Counted from the stretch's first letter, positions 7,521-14,040 are shown. The stretch: DNA of 16,595 bases from UBA5336 sp039034035 (GCA_039034035.1 JBCCBN010000052.1:1-16595); one strand, 5' to 3'. Notes: generated by a model not told the origin, from the letters alone. Made by a program: numbers and translations.

Positions 7521-8378
7521 ATGGCGGACACAGCGCATCAGGTCATTGAGGGCGGGCTGACAATCCGGCCTATGACACCGGCGATCGGGGCAGAAATCCT
7601 CGGCATCGACCTGGCCAACCCCACCGATTCGGACATCGCAGCGGTGCGCGACGCCCTGCTCAGGCACCAGGTCGTGTTCTTCCGCAACCAGCAGGCCCTG
7701 ACCCGTGAGGCACACATCGCTTTCGCCCGCGCTTTCGGGGCCCTGGAAATCCATCCCGCGACCCCTGAAGGACAAGCCGACCCAGAAGTGCTGCGCATCG
7801 CCCACGGGCCGAATTCGCGCGGGCAGGAAAACATGTGGCACTCGGATGTGACCTGGCGCGAGTGCCCCTCGCTCGGCTCGATCCTGCGGGCGATCGAATT
7901 GCCGGAGGTCGGCGGGGACACGCTGTTTGCGAACATGCATCTTGCCTATCTCAAGCTCGACGACGCCACCCGCGAAAAGATCACCGGGCTGACTGCGGTC
8001 CATGATATCGCCCGCGTCTTCGCCAAGCGGCTGGGCAAGCGCGCGGAGGAGCTGCACGACAAATTCCCGCCCTCGGAACACCCCGTCGTGCGCACCCATC
8101 CCGAAACCGGTGCGCCGGTTCTCTATGTGAACGGTGCGTTCACTTCCCACATCAAGGATATGGACCGAGCCGAAAGCGACCGCTTGCTCGCGCAGCTCTA
8201 TGCCGCGGCGGCCAATCCCGAGATCCAGTGTCGGCTGCGCTGGGCACCGGGCACGCTCGCCTTCTGGGACAACCGCGCCTGCCAGCATTTCGCGGCGTCT
8301 GACTATTTCCCTAACATCCGCATCATGGAGCGGGTCACCATTGCTGGCGACCGGCCCTATTTTGATGCTGCAGCATGA
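7521..8378 (+). CDS. TauD/TfdA-family Fe(II)/2-oxoglutarate-dependent dioxygenase
   Basis: The product is a 285-residue dioxygenase, almost the length of E. coli TauD. The iron-binding triad is intact: H107 and D109 in WHSDVTW, and H256 in NRACQHFAASDY. The 2-oxoglutarate-binding arginine is R271 in RIMERVTIAGDRPY, with R267 four residues earlier, matching the TauD spacing. Other family landmarks are GAEILGIDL near residue 23, HQVVFFRNQ (49-57) and LYVNGAFTSHI (201-211). The specific substrate (taurine, another sulfonate, an aryloxyalkanoate or another carboxylate) cannot be read. No sulfonate transporter is adjacent, so I give no gene symbol. The ATG at 7521 has a strong GGGAGGAG Shine-Dalgarno sequence, which rules out the upstream in-frame start. 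It is divergent from sfsA and lies 78 nt before the serine hydrolase. Confidence 0.93.
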   Translation: MADTAHQVIEGGLTIRPMTPAIGAEILGIDLANPTDSDIAAVRDALLRHQVVFFRNQQALTREAHIAFARAFGALEIHPATPEGQADPEVLRIAHGPNSRGQENMWHSDVTWRECPSLGSILRAIELPEVGGDTLFANMHLAYLKLDDATREKITGLTAVHDIARVFAKRLGKRAEELHDKFPPSEHPVVRTHPETGAPVLYVNGAFTSHIKDMDRAESDRLLAQLYAAAANPEIQCRLRWAPGTLAFWDNRACQHFAASDYFPNIRIMERVTIAGDRPYFDAAA

Positions 8379-8456
8379 TCATGGGCCGGCGCCTCGGGCG
8401 GGCGTGCGGCGCATTCCGGGTATCTGCAAGACACACATATCAAGCGAGGAAACACC

Positions 8457-9854
8457 ATGTCGATGAACCAACCAAACCGGGTGGTGGGCGCCATAACCGG
8501 CATTACGGCCAGTCTCTGGCTTGCAGCTTGTACGACCGGATCCGATGCTGCGCTGCCCGAAGCGATTGCCAGCGCGCCGCCTGCGGCCGAAGCCGTCGCC
8601 GCCGCTCCTCAAGCCGCGGAACCTACGCCCCTGCCAACCTTCTCCGAAGACGGTATTGCCGCCCTCGAAGCGCGGATGGCCCAGTTCGTTGAGGATGGTG
8701 ATGTGGCAGGCATCGAAACCCTGCTCGTGCACAGGGGCGAGCGCGTCAGCCACACATTGGCCGGCATCCGCAAGGCCGAAACCGGCGATCCGGTGACCGA
8801 CGACACGATCTACCGCATCTATTCCATGACCAAGCCCGTCACCAGCGTCGCCATGCTGATATTGCTGGAAGAGGGCGCGTTCGAGCTCGACGACCCGATC
8901 ACAGACTACTTCCCCGAATTCGCCGACCTTGAAGTACTGACCGGTCCAGACGAAAGCGGCGCCTATGGCACCGAGCCCCTTGGCCGGTCGCCCACCGTAC
9001 GCGAATTGATGAGCCACCAGGCCGGTTTCGCCTATGGACTGTTCGGCGATGACCCAGCCAATACCGCCTTGCGCAATGGACAGGTGTTTGCGTCTGACGG
9101 TCTGGAGGCGTTCATCGACAAGATCGCCGGCGTGCCGCTCCTCTTCCAGCCGGGTGAGCGTTGGTACTATTCGGTCGCGGTCGATATCCAGGGCGCCATG
9201 GTCGAGCGGTTGAGCGGGCAGAGCTTTGGCGCGTTTCTCGAAACGCGCCTGTTCACCCGGCTGGGCATGCATGACACCGGCTTCCACGTCCCCGACGCCG
9301 ATTATGACCGCTTCTCCGATGTCTGGGGCTACCATCCCGAGACTGCAGCCTTCGGCCCGGTGCCCGGCCCACGCGTCGCGTTCCGGAAGGAAACCGTCAC
9401 GATGGAATCAGGCGGGGGCGGCCTCGTCTCCACCATGGATGACTATGCGCGTTTCGCCCAGATGCTGCTCAATGGCGGCGAATTGGACGGCGTGCGTATC
9501 CTCCAGCCTGAAACCGTCGAACTCATGCGCACCAATGTCCTGCCCGACACCACGACCGTCGACCTCAGCGGTACGCTGAGCGAAAGCGATGCGGCCACCC
9601 AGCGTTTTGGCTTGAATGTGGGGGTCTACCAGAACGCCGAAGCGTTCAACCTGAAGGTCGGCGAGGGCACCTATTACTGGGGCGGAGCAGCCGGCACGTG
9701 GTTCTGGATCGACCCGGTGAACGAGCTGTTCTTCATCGGGATGATCCAGCGCTTTGCCCAGGGGGCACCGACGCCGATTGATACCTGGCTGGTCTCCCAG
9801 GAGCATGTCTATGGCGCGCTCAACACCAGTGACACTGTCGGAATGGGCGGCTGA
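8457..9854 (+). CDS. Beta-lactamase-fold serine hydrolase, lipoprotein (family VIII esterase-like)
   Basis: The product is a 465-residue predicted lipoprotein of the class C beta-lactamase/DD-peptidase fold. A signal peptide ends in a lipobox LAAC with the acceptor at C25, followed by an alanine/proline-rich linker (about 30-60). The hydrolase domain covers about 64-460. The nucleophile motif SMTK (S123, K126) is intact. The second-motif tyrosine is Y238 in WYYSVA, with serine where beta-lactamases have YxN. The third motif reads WGG (408-410), as in family VIII carboxylesterases such as EstB, instead of KTG. This favours an ester- or lactone-cleaving enzyme in the periplasm over a true beta-lactamase. 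GCGAGGAAA precedes the ATG. It is followed after 1 nt by the molybdopterin-binding-like gene. Substrate unknown. Confidence 0.9.
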   Translation: MSMNQPNRVVGAITGITASLWLAACTTGSDAALPEAIASAPPAAEAVAAAPQAAEPTPLPTFSEDGIAALEARMAQFVEDGDVAGIETLLVHRGERVSHTLAGIRKAETGDPVTDDTIYRIYSMTKPVTSVAMLILLEEGAFELDDPITDYFPEFADLEVLTGPDESGAYGTEPLGRSPTVRELMSHQAGFAYGLFGDDPANTALRNGQVFASDGLEAFIDKIAGVPLLFQPGERWYYSVAVDIQGAMVERLSGQSFGAFLETRLFTRLGMHDTGFHVPDADYDRFSDVWGYHPETAAFGPVPGPRVAFRKETVTMESGGGGLVSTMDDYARFAQMLLNGGELDGVRILQPETVELMRTNVLPDTTTVDLSGTLSESDAATQRFGLNVGVYQNAEAFNLKVGEGTYYWGGAAGTWFWIDPVNELFFIGMIQRFAQGAPTPIDTWLVSQEHVYGALNTSDTVGMGG

Positions 9855-9855
9855 T

Positions 9856-10626
9856 ATGGCCGACGGGCCAACCGCCGCGGTGCTGATCATCGGGGACGAG
9901 ATCCTCTCGGGCCGGACCCGGGACATCAATCTCCAGCAAATCGCCGCCTTTCTCGCCCCGCTCGGTATTCCCGTCGCCGAGGCCCGCATTGTGGGCGACA
10001 CCCAGGACGAGATTGTTGCCGCGGTCAATGCGCTCCGTGTGGCCCACACCTATGTCTTCACCACTGGCGGCATCGGTCCGACCCATGATGACATCACCGC
10101 CGATGCCATCGCCGCCGCCTTCGGTGCCGAAATATCCGAGCATCCGGAGGTGATCGCCTTCCTCACCGCGCGCTATGCCGAAATGAACACCGAATTCACC
10201 CCCGCCCGGCGGCGGATGGCGCGCATTCCCCATGGCGCCAGCCTGGTGGCGAATCCGGTGTCTGGCGCGCCGGGGTTCCAGATGGAAAACGTGTTCACGC
10301 TGGCGGGGGTGCCCTCCATCGCGTTCGGCATGCTCCAGGATATCGGGCCGAGGCTCCAAAGCGGGACAGTCGTCGGCTCGGTCACGATCAGGGGCGGGCG
10401 ACTACGCGAAGGCGACATTGCCGAAAGCCTGGGCGCCCTGGCCGAGACGATGCCGCTGGTGAGTTTCGGCTCCTATCCCTGGTTCCGCTCCCTCGACGAT
10501 AGTGGGGTCCAGATCGTCGCGCGCAGCGCCGATGGCGACGCGCTCCGGCATGCGGAAATGGCGATCATCACGCTGGTCCAGGCGGCGGGAGTAACCCCTG
10601 ATCGCGTAGACGACGCCGGCGCGTGA
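9856..10626 (+). CDS. Molybdopterin-binding (MoaB/Mog/CinA N-terminal) domain protein
   Basis: The product is a 256-residue cytoplasmic protein with a MoCF-biosynthesis fold, as in the N-terminal half of CinA. Signatures are AAVLIIGDEILSGRTRDIN (7-25) and the ligand-binding loop FTTGGIGPTHDDITADAIA (68-86), followed by MARIPHGASLVANPVSGAPGF and FTLAGVPSIAFGML. The C-terminal CinA amidohydrolase (NMN deamidase) domain is absent, so this is the short COG1058-type protein found in many alphaproteobacteria. Proposed relatives act as nucleotide pyrophosphatases or in cofactor handling, but its own role is not established. The ATG at 9856 is preceded by the esterase stop with one base between. The stop overlaps a GTG start for the next gene (GTGA), implying coupling. 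The in-frame upstream region is esterase coding sequence. Confidence 0.9.
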   Translation: MADGPTAAVLIIGDEILSGRTRDINLQQIAAFLAPLGIPVAEARIVGDTQDEIVAAVNALRVAHTYVFTTGGIGPTHDDITADAIAAAFGAEISEHPEVIAFLTARYAEMNTEFTPARRRMARIPHGASLVANPVSGAPGFQMENVFTLAGVPSIAFGMLQDIGPRLQSGTVVGSVTIRGGRLREGDIAESLGALAETMPLVSFGSYPWFRSLDDSGVQIVARSADGDALRHAEMAIITLVQAAGVTPDRVDDAGA

Positions 10627-11117
10627 GGCCGGGGTTGGCCACCTTGTCACGGCTGCCGGTTCTGTGGTGTCTCGGCATCGCGACCCTTGTTCTGCACGCG
10701 GCCATCCACTGGGCCAAACGCTTTACCGGCGGCCAGTTGCTGGACCTGCGCTGGACGGCAGACGGCGCCCGGTCCCTGCTGGCGGGCATGGCCACGATCC
10801 CCGGCGCAGTGGATGCCCATATCTGGATCACAGGGGCACTCGATACCGCCTATCCCATGGCCTATGGCGGGCTGGTAGCCGGACTATGTGTGCGCTACTC
10901 GACCGTGCGCCCGGCGGTCGCCGCCGCACCGGCAATCCTCGCCGCCGCGTGCGACCTGGCGGAGAACGCCATCCAACTCCTCGCGCTCCATGGCCATGCG
11001 GACCTCCTGCCAGCCAAGACGCTTCTGACACCGGCCAAATTCGCTCTCATCACAGCGGCCTCGGCCTGGGCGATAGGGCTCTGGGTCACCGCTATGGTGC
11101 GTCCTGCCGCTCGGTAA
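10623..11117 (+). CDS. Membrane protein of unknown function, GTG start
   Basis: The product is a 164-residue hydrophobic protein with about four membrane helices (roughly 12-30, 66-90, 98-122 and 137-159). I cannot name it. The layout (LLDLRWTADGARSLLAGM, then an Asp/Pro-bearing helix ALDTAYPMAYGG, then ACDLAENAIQLL with D111, E114 and N115) resembles a widespread class of uncharacterised small bacterial membrane proteins that carry a D-L-x-E-N motif. That resemblance is from memory and not tested. The start is GTG at 10623, overlapping the stop of the preceding gene by 4 nt. No ATG is available before the first helix. The last 26 nt overlap the 3' end of the convergent reductase-like gene. 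Position suggests co-translation with the CinA-N-like gene. Confidence 0.75.
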   Translation: MRPGLATLSRLPVLWCLGIATLVLHAAIHWAKRFTGGQLLDLRWTADGARSLLAGMATIPGAVDAHIWITGALDTAYPMAYGGLVAGLCVRYSTVRPAVAAAPAILAAACDLAENAIQLLALHGHADLLPAKTLLTPAKFALITAASAWAIGLWVTAMVRPAAR

Positions 11118-12780
11118 GCGCGGCAAGCGCCGCGTGCACATCGCTCACCACAACCGAGCCCTCGCCCACAGCGCTCGCGACCCGTTTCACCGAACCGGTG
11201 CGCACATCGCCGACCGCATAGACCCGGGGCCAGTTCGTCTCGTACCGCGTTGGCATCCGGTCCAGCGTCCAGCCGGCCTTGACCAGTTCGAGATTGCCCA
11301 CATCGGTGCCGGTCTTGAGGAAGTCCCGACCGTCGCGCGCCACAGTTTCGGGCAGCCAGCGCGTGAACGGCGCAGCGCCGATGAACAGGAACACGAAACC
11401 GGTGGGATAGGTGGTTTCCTCGCCACTGCCGACGTCCACAAATGTGGTCGCCGTCAACCGGTCCTCATCCGGGCCAGCCCCCTCGATACCGGACAGCGCC
11501 TTGATTTCCTTTTCCGGGTGGAGATGAATGTTTGGCGTTTCCTCAAGCCGGCGGACCAGGTATTCCGACATGGTCTCGCGAATATTGGCCCGGCGGTAGA
11601 CCACATGCACCGCCTTCGCCGTTTGCGCCAGGAACACTGCGCCCTGGCCGGCGGAATTCCCCGCCCCGACAATCGCAACTTCCTGTCCGCCGCAAAGCTG
11701 CGCCTCCATCGGGGTCGCGCCGTAATAGATGCCGCGGCCTTCATAGCGTTCGAGATTGTCGATCGGCAGGCGGCGATACTGGGCGCCGGTGGCAACCACC
11801 ACTGCTTTGGCCTTGAGCTTCCGGCCATCGGTCAAGCCCATGCAATAGGTCTCGCCCTCCTGTTCAAGCGATGCGGCCTTGACCGGCGACGCGATCCGGA
11901 CACCGAATTTCTGGGCCTGGATTGCAGCACGCTCGGCCAGCTCCCGGCCCGACACGCCGGTGGGAAAGCCCAAATAGTTCTCGATCTTCGAGGACGTGCC
12001 CGCCTGGCCGCCGGGCCCTTCAGTGTCCAGCGTCAGCACCGACAAGCCCTCGGACGCGGCATAGACCGATGCGGCCAGCCCCGCCGGTCCCGCGCCCACC
12101 ACGATCACGTCAGCACAGGCGCCATCGGGCAGGAGATCGAGCCCGAACGCCCGAGAGATGTCATTGACCGATGGCCGGACCAGCACGTCCGACAGACCAC
12201 GCAACACCACCGGCAAGTCACCCGCTGCGACCCCCCGCGTCTCCATCAGGGCCGGGGCGGCTGCATCGGTGTCTGGGTCGAGCCAGACATGGGGGATGCC
12301 ATGCTTGCTCATCAGGTCCCGGGCCATGAAGACCGTCCTGTCCCGCGCCGGCCCGATCACGATCGTGCTGGCATTACCGGCGGTTCGGCCGAACTCCCGC
12401 CGGGCGGTCAGTGTTCGAACGAAGACGTCTGACAGGGCGGAGTTCTCCACCAAGAGGCGTTGGAACCGGTCGAACGGGATATGCATTACATCCCCGGCCG
12501 CGCCCATGGTCGTCCGCGCCAGGGCGCTCTGGCCGGTCAGGACGGTGATATCGCCCGCAAATTGCCCGCGTTCCATATAGCCGACCCGCTTCGGCCCATC
12601 GGCCAATTCGACCGTGATATGGGTCTCGCCCGACAAGGTGATCAGCAGGTCCGATTGGGCATCGCCCTCGGCCGTCAGCGTGTCACCCGCCGCATGGCTC
12701 CGAACCTCGCCATAGGGCGCGAGCTGTTCCAGTTCTGCATCGGAAAACGTGTAGTTCACGTCGCTGGGCGGTGTGGCCAT
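11092..12780 (-). CDS. cNMP-binding-like / thioredoxin-like / thioredoxin-reductase-like fusion flavoprotein without CxxC
   Basis: The 562-residue product has three parts. Residues about 14-125 resemble a cyclic-nucleotide-binding domain, with a degenerate phosphate cassette (GDITVLTGQSALART, 76-90). Residues about 138-215 look like a thioredoxin-like domain without a CxxC. Residues about 222-555 form a thioredoxin-reductase-like flavoprotein: FAD site GAGPAG (229-234), GGQAGTSSKIENYLGFP (257-273), NADPH-site glycine motif GAGNSA (372-377) with YRR (395-397), and YAVGDVR (521-527). Where thioredoxin reductase has CATC, this protein reads GATP (354-357), so it cannot do standard dithiol exchange. 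Such fusions are known in bacteria, mostly uncharacterised. The electron acceptor is unknown. The ATG at 12780 has AAGGGGA upstream. A GTG ten codons earlier is less likely. It is divergent from the crotonase gene. Confidence 0.9.
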   Translation of the reverse strand: MATPPSDVNYTFSDAELEQLAPYGEVRSHAAGDTLTAEGDAQSDLLITLSGETHITVELADGPKRVGYMERGQFAGDITVLTGQSALARTTMGAAGDVMHIPFDRFQRLLVENSALSDVFVRTLTARREFGRTAGNASTIVIGPARDRTVFMARDLMSKHGIPHVWLDPDTDAAAPALMETRGVAAGDLPVVLRGLSDVLVRPSVNDISRAFGLDLLPDGACADVIVVGAGPAGLAASVYAASEGLSVLTLDTEGPGGQAGTSSKIENYLGFPTGVSGRELAERAAIQAQKFGVRIASPVKAASLEQEGETYCMGLTDGRKLKAKAVVVATGAQYRRLPIDNLERYEGRGIYYGATPMEAQLCGGQEVAIVGAGNSAGQGAVFLAQTAKAVHVVYRRANIRETMSEYLVRRLEETPNIHLHPEKEIKALSGIEGAGPDEDRLTATTFVDVGSGEETTYPTGFVFLFIGAAPFTRWLPETVARDGRDFLKTGTDVGNLELVKAGWTLDRMPTRYETNWPRVYAVGDVRTGSVKRVASAVGEGSVVVSDVHAALAALTERQDAP

Positions 12781-12810
12781 GGGCGTCCCCTTCGAATTGC
12801 CCCCCTCCAC

Positions 12811-12838
12811 TTGGCTTGTCGGAAATGGGCGCTATCAC
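12811..12838 (+). promoter_or_regulatory. Possible promoter of the crotonase-family gene
   Basis: In the 94-bp divergent gap, TTGGCT (12811-12816) is followed after 16 nt by TATCAC (12833-12838), placing a start site about 30 nt before the Shine-Dalgarno GGAGGA (12862-12867). Both boxes are imperfect and this is a weak call. No clear promoter for the divergent flavoprotein gene was seen in the same gap. Confidence 0.25.
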
Positions 12839-12874
12839 TCTTGCGTGCACATAAGAGGTTTGGAGGAAATGACC

Positions 12875-13648
12875 ATGGCAGATGATCTGGTTCTGGTAGA
12901 ACGCCATGATGCGGTGGCCCTGGTCACCCTCAATCGGCCCGATGCGCTGAACGCACTGAGCCGGGGGCTCCGCTCTGCTTTGGTTGAGACGTTCGCGACG
13001 CTGGGCAAAGACACTGGCATCCGCGCGGTCGTGCTGACCGGCGCTGGACGGGCTTTCACCGCGGGCGTCGATCTAAAGGAGGCGGGTGAAACCGGTTTCG
13101 CGCTGGGCGCTGATGGCGGCAGCATCGATCTGGGGCAGGCGCTGGCGGCCTATCCCTGGCCGATTGTCGGAGCGATCAATGGGTTTGCGATCACCGGCGG
13201 GTTCGAACTGGCCCTGATGTGCGATGTCCTGCTCGCCTCCGAGGCTGCAAAGTTTGCCGATACCCATGCGCGGGTCGGCATCATGCCGGGTTGGGGGCTT
13301 AGCCAACGGCTGCCGCGCCTGATCGGCATCTCTCGCGCCAAGGAACTCTCCCTTTCGGGCAATTTCCTCGACGCCGAAACCGCCGAGCGCTGGGGCCTGG
13401 TCAATCGGGTGTATCCCGCCGACGAACTGGTGCCCGCCGGCCTGGCCCTGGCCAAGACCATGACCGAGTGTGACCCAGTCATGTCGCGCCAGTACAAGGC
13501 GATGATCGATGACGGGTTCGGCATGACGTTCAAGGACGCGATGAAGGAAGAGATCCGCCGCAGCGCCGAACATGCCAGCGGCGTCACCGCCGACGCCGTG
13601 GAAGCCGCCCGCCAAGCCGTCACCGCCCGCGGCCGCACCGTGAACTGA
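12875..13648 (+). CDS. Enoyl-CoA hydratase/isomerase (crotonase) family protein
   Basis: The product is a 257-residue crotonase-superfamily protein, likely soluble and acting on acyl-CoA thioesters. The oxyanion-hole segments are present: GRAFTAGVDL (58-67) and GFAITGGFELALMCD (103-117). The glutamate equivalent to rat mitochondrial hydratase Glu144 is E111. The position of the second catalytic Glu164 appears to be H131 in FADTHARVGIMPGWG, so canonical two-glutamate hydration is uncertain. A THARVG-type sequence is common in one subgroup still annotated as enoyl-CoA hydratase. The ATG at 12875 sits 7 nt after GGAGGA. The ATG at 12869 is too close to that site. The C-terminal part has MSRQYKAMIDDG and a helical tail typical of the family. 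No beta-oxidation partners are adjacent, and the pathway cannot be fixed. Confidence 0.9.
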   Translation: MADDLVLVERHDAVALVTLNRPDALNALSRGLRSALVETFATLGKDTGIRAVVLTGAGRAFTAGVDLKEAGETGFALGADGGSIDLGQALAAYPWPIVGAINGFAITGGFELALMCDVLLASEAAKFADTHARVGIMPGWGLSQRLPRLIGISRAKELSLSGNFLDAETAERWGLVNRVYPADELVPAGLALAKTMTECDPVMSRQYKAMIDDGFGMTFKDAMKEEIRRSAEHASGVTADAVEAARQAVTARGRTVN

Positions 13649-13666
13649 CACCGATCCTGCACCCGC

Positions 13667-13700
13667 GAGCGCCCGCCCTGAGCGTTTTTGTCGGGCGCTC
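13667..13700. repeat. Perfect 9-bp inverted repeat downstream of the crotonase gene
   Basis: GAGCGCCCG (13667-13675) and CGGGCGCTC (13692-13700) form a perfect 9-bp stem around a 16-nt loop that holds TTTTT. It lies 18 nt after the crotonase stop, so it may stop or protect the transcript. The T-run is in the loop and not after the stem, so it is not a textbook intrinsic terminator on either strand. Confidence 0.5.
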
Positions 13701-13757
13701 AACAGCCCCGAGCCGTCAGCCCGATCCGCCCAGCGGGTGATCAAACAGGAATGCTGC

Positions 13758-13775
13758 GGTCAGGAGGACCTTTTT
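13758..13775 (+). terminator. Weak intrinsic-terminator-like hairpin in repeat copy 1
   Basis: GGTC (13758-13761), loop AGGAG and GACC (13767-13770) are followed directly by TTTTT. The stem is only 4 bp, so termination would be weak. The same element recurs 101 bp later. It could end transcripts of the upstream crotonase gene. On the minus strand the loop would read CTCCT, an anti-Shine-Dalgarno-like sequence. Confidence 0.3.
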
Positions 13776-13858
13776 CGAACCGCGCCACAGCCCTGAGCGC
13801 GATCCATCGCGTAGCGAGGCGAAGCCGAGCCCAGCGGGCGATCAAACAGGAATGCTGC

Positions 13859-13876
13859 GGTCAGGAGGACCTTTTT
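13859..13876 (+). terminator. Weak intrinsic-terminator-like hairpin in repeat copy 2
   Basis: This is an identical copy, 101 bp downstream, of the GGTC-AGGAG-GACC plus TTTTT element in the first repeat unit. Two in series could add up as a leaky double terminator for plus-strand transcription heading towards the minus-strand tRNA-Leu gene. The 4-bp stem makes this uncertain. Confidence 0.3.
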
Positions 13877-13953
13877 CGAACCGCGCCACAGCCCTGAGCG
13901 CGATCCATCGCGTAGCGAGGCGAATCCGAACCCAGCGGGTGATCAAACAAAAA

Positions 13954-14040
13954 TGGTGCGGGCGGCCGGACTTGAACCGGCAAGACCATACGGTCGGCGG
14001 ATTTTAAGTCCGCTGCGTTTACCACTTTCGCCACGCCCGC
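13954..14040 (-). tRNA. tRNA-Leu (anticodon UAA)
   Basis: This is a class II tRNA of 87 nt including an encoded CCA (13954-13956, read on the minus strand). The 5' acceptor GCGGGCG (14040-14034) pairs with CGCCCGC (13964-13958), and A73 is at 13957. The anticodon stem GCGGA/TCCGC encloses the loop CTTAAAA, which gives anticodon TAA. A long variable arm GACC-GTAT-GGTC and the T-arm GCCGGTTCAAGTCCGGC complete a leucine-type cloverleaf. It would read UUA and, by wobble, UUG codons. UUA is rare in such high-GC genomes. Directly after the CCA on the minus strand there is TTTTTG, then the tandem repeats. Confidence 0.97.

Larger units (their letters stand above)
13729..13961. repeat. 101-bp tandem repeats, two full copies and a truncated third abutting tRNA-Leu
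   Basis: Copy 1 is 13729-13829 and copy 2 is 13830-13930, identical at all but 3 of 101 positions by eye. A third copy begins at 13931. It keeps the first 19 bases, diverges, and retains similarity to about 13961, entering the 3' end of the tRNA-Leu gene. Each full unit has GGTCAGGAGGACC followed by TTTTT on the plus strand (13758-13775 and 13859-13876). It also has a larger GCGGT/ACCGC pairing around this and a hairpin CGCGA-TCCA-TCGCG (13798-13811 and 13899-13912). Traces of an older, degenerate unit (ACAGCCC-GAGC, about 13702-13713) lie before copy 1. No protein-coding role is supported. This accounts for most of the 305-base gap between the crotonase gene and the tRNA. Confidence 0.9.

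Noticed and set aside
8379..8456. Terminator between the dioxygenase and the esterase
   Set aside because: GC-rich partial palindromes are present, but no stem followed by a T-run was found, so readthrough is possible.
11134..12432. Plus-strand open frame of 432 codons opposite the flavoprotein gene
   Set aside because: It is the antisense shadow of a gene with intact FAD and NADPH motifs. It has low-complexity His/Arg/Gly composition and no Shine-Dalgarno support.
13762..13767. AGGAGG in each repeat unit as a ribosome-binding site
   Set aside because: No start codon lies within 5-12 nt downstream in either copy. The sequence is the loop of a small hairpin followed by T5.
13735..13790. Repeat unit as a degenerate second tRNA gene
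   Set aside because: The minus strand has GGTTCGAA, like a T-loop, and a CCGCAGCA end, but no T-stem, anticodon arm or acceptor pairing can be drawn.
13688..13897. Short plus-strand open frame across the tandem repeats
   Set aside because: It is made of repeat sequence read through both copies, without a Shine-Dalgarno sequence or conserved protein character.
13729..13930. Repeat array as a CRISPR
   Set aside because: The units are directly adjacent 101-bp copies with no unique spacers of constant length, and no cas genes are present.
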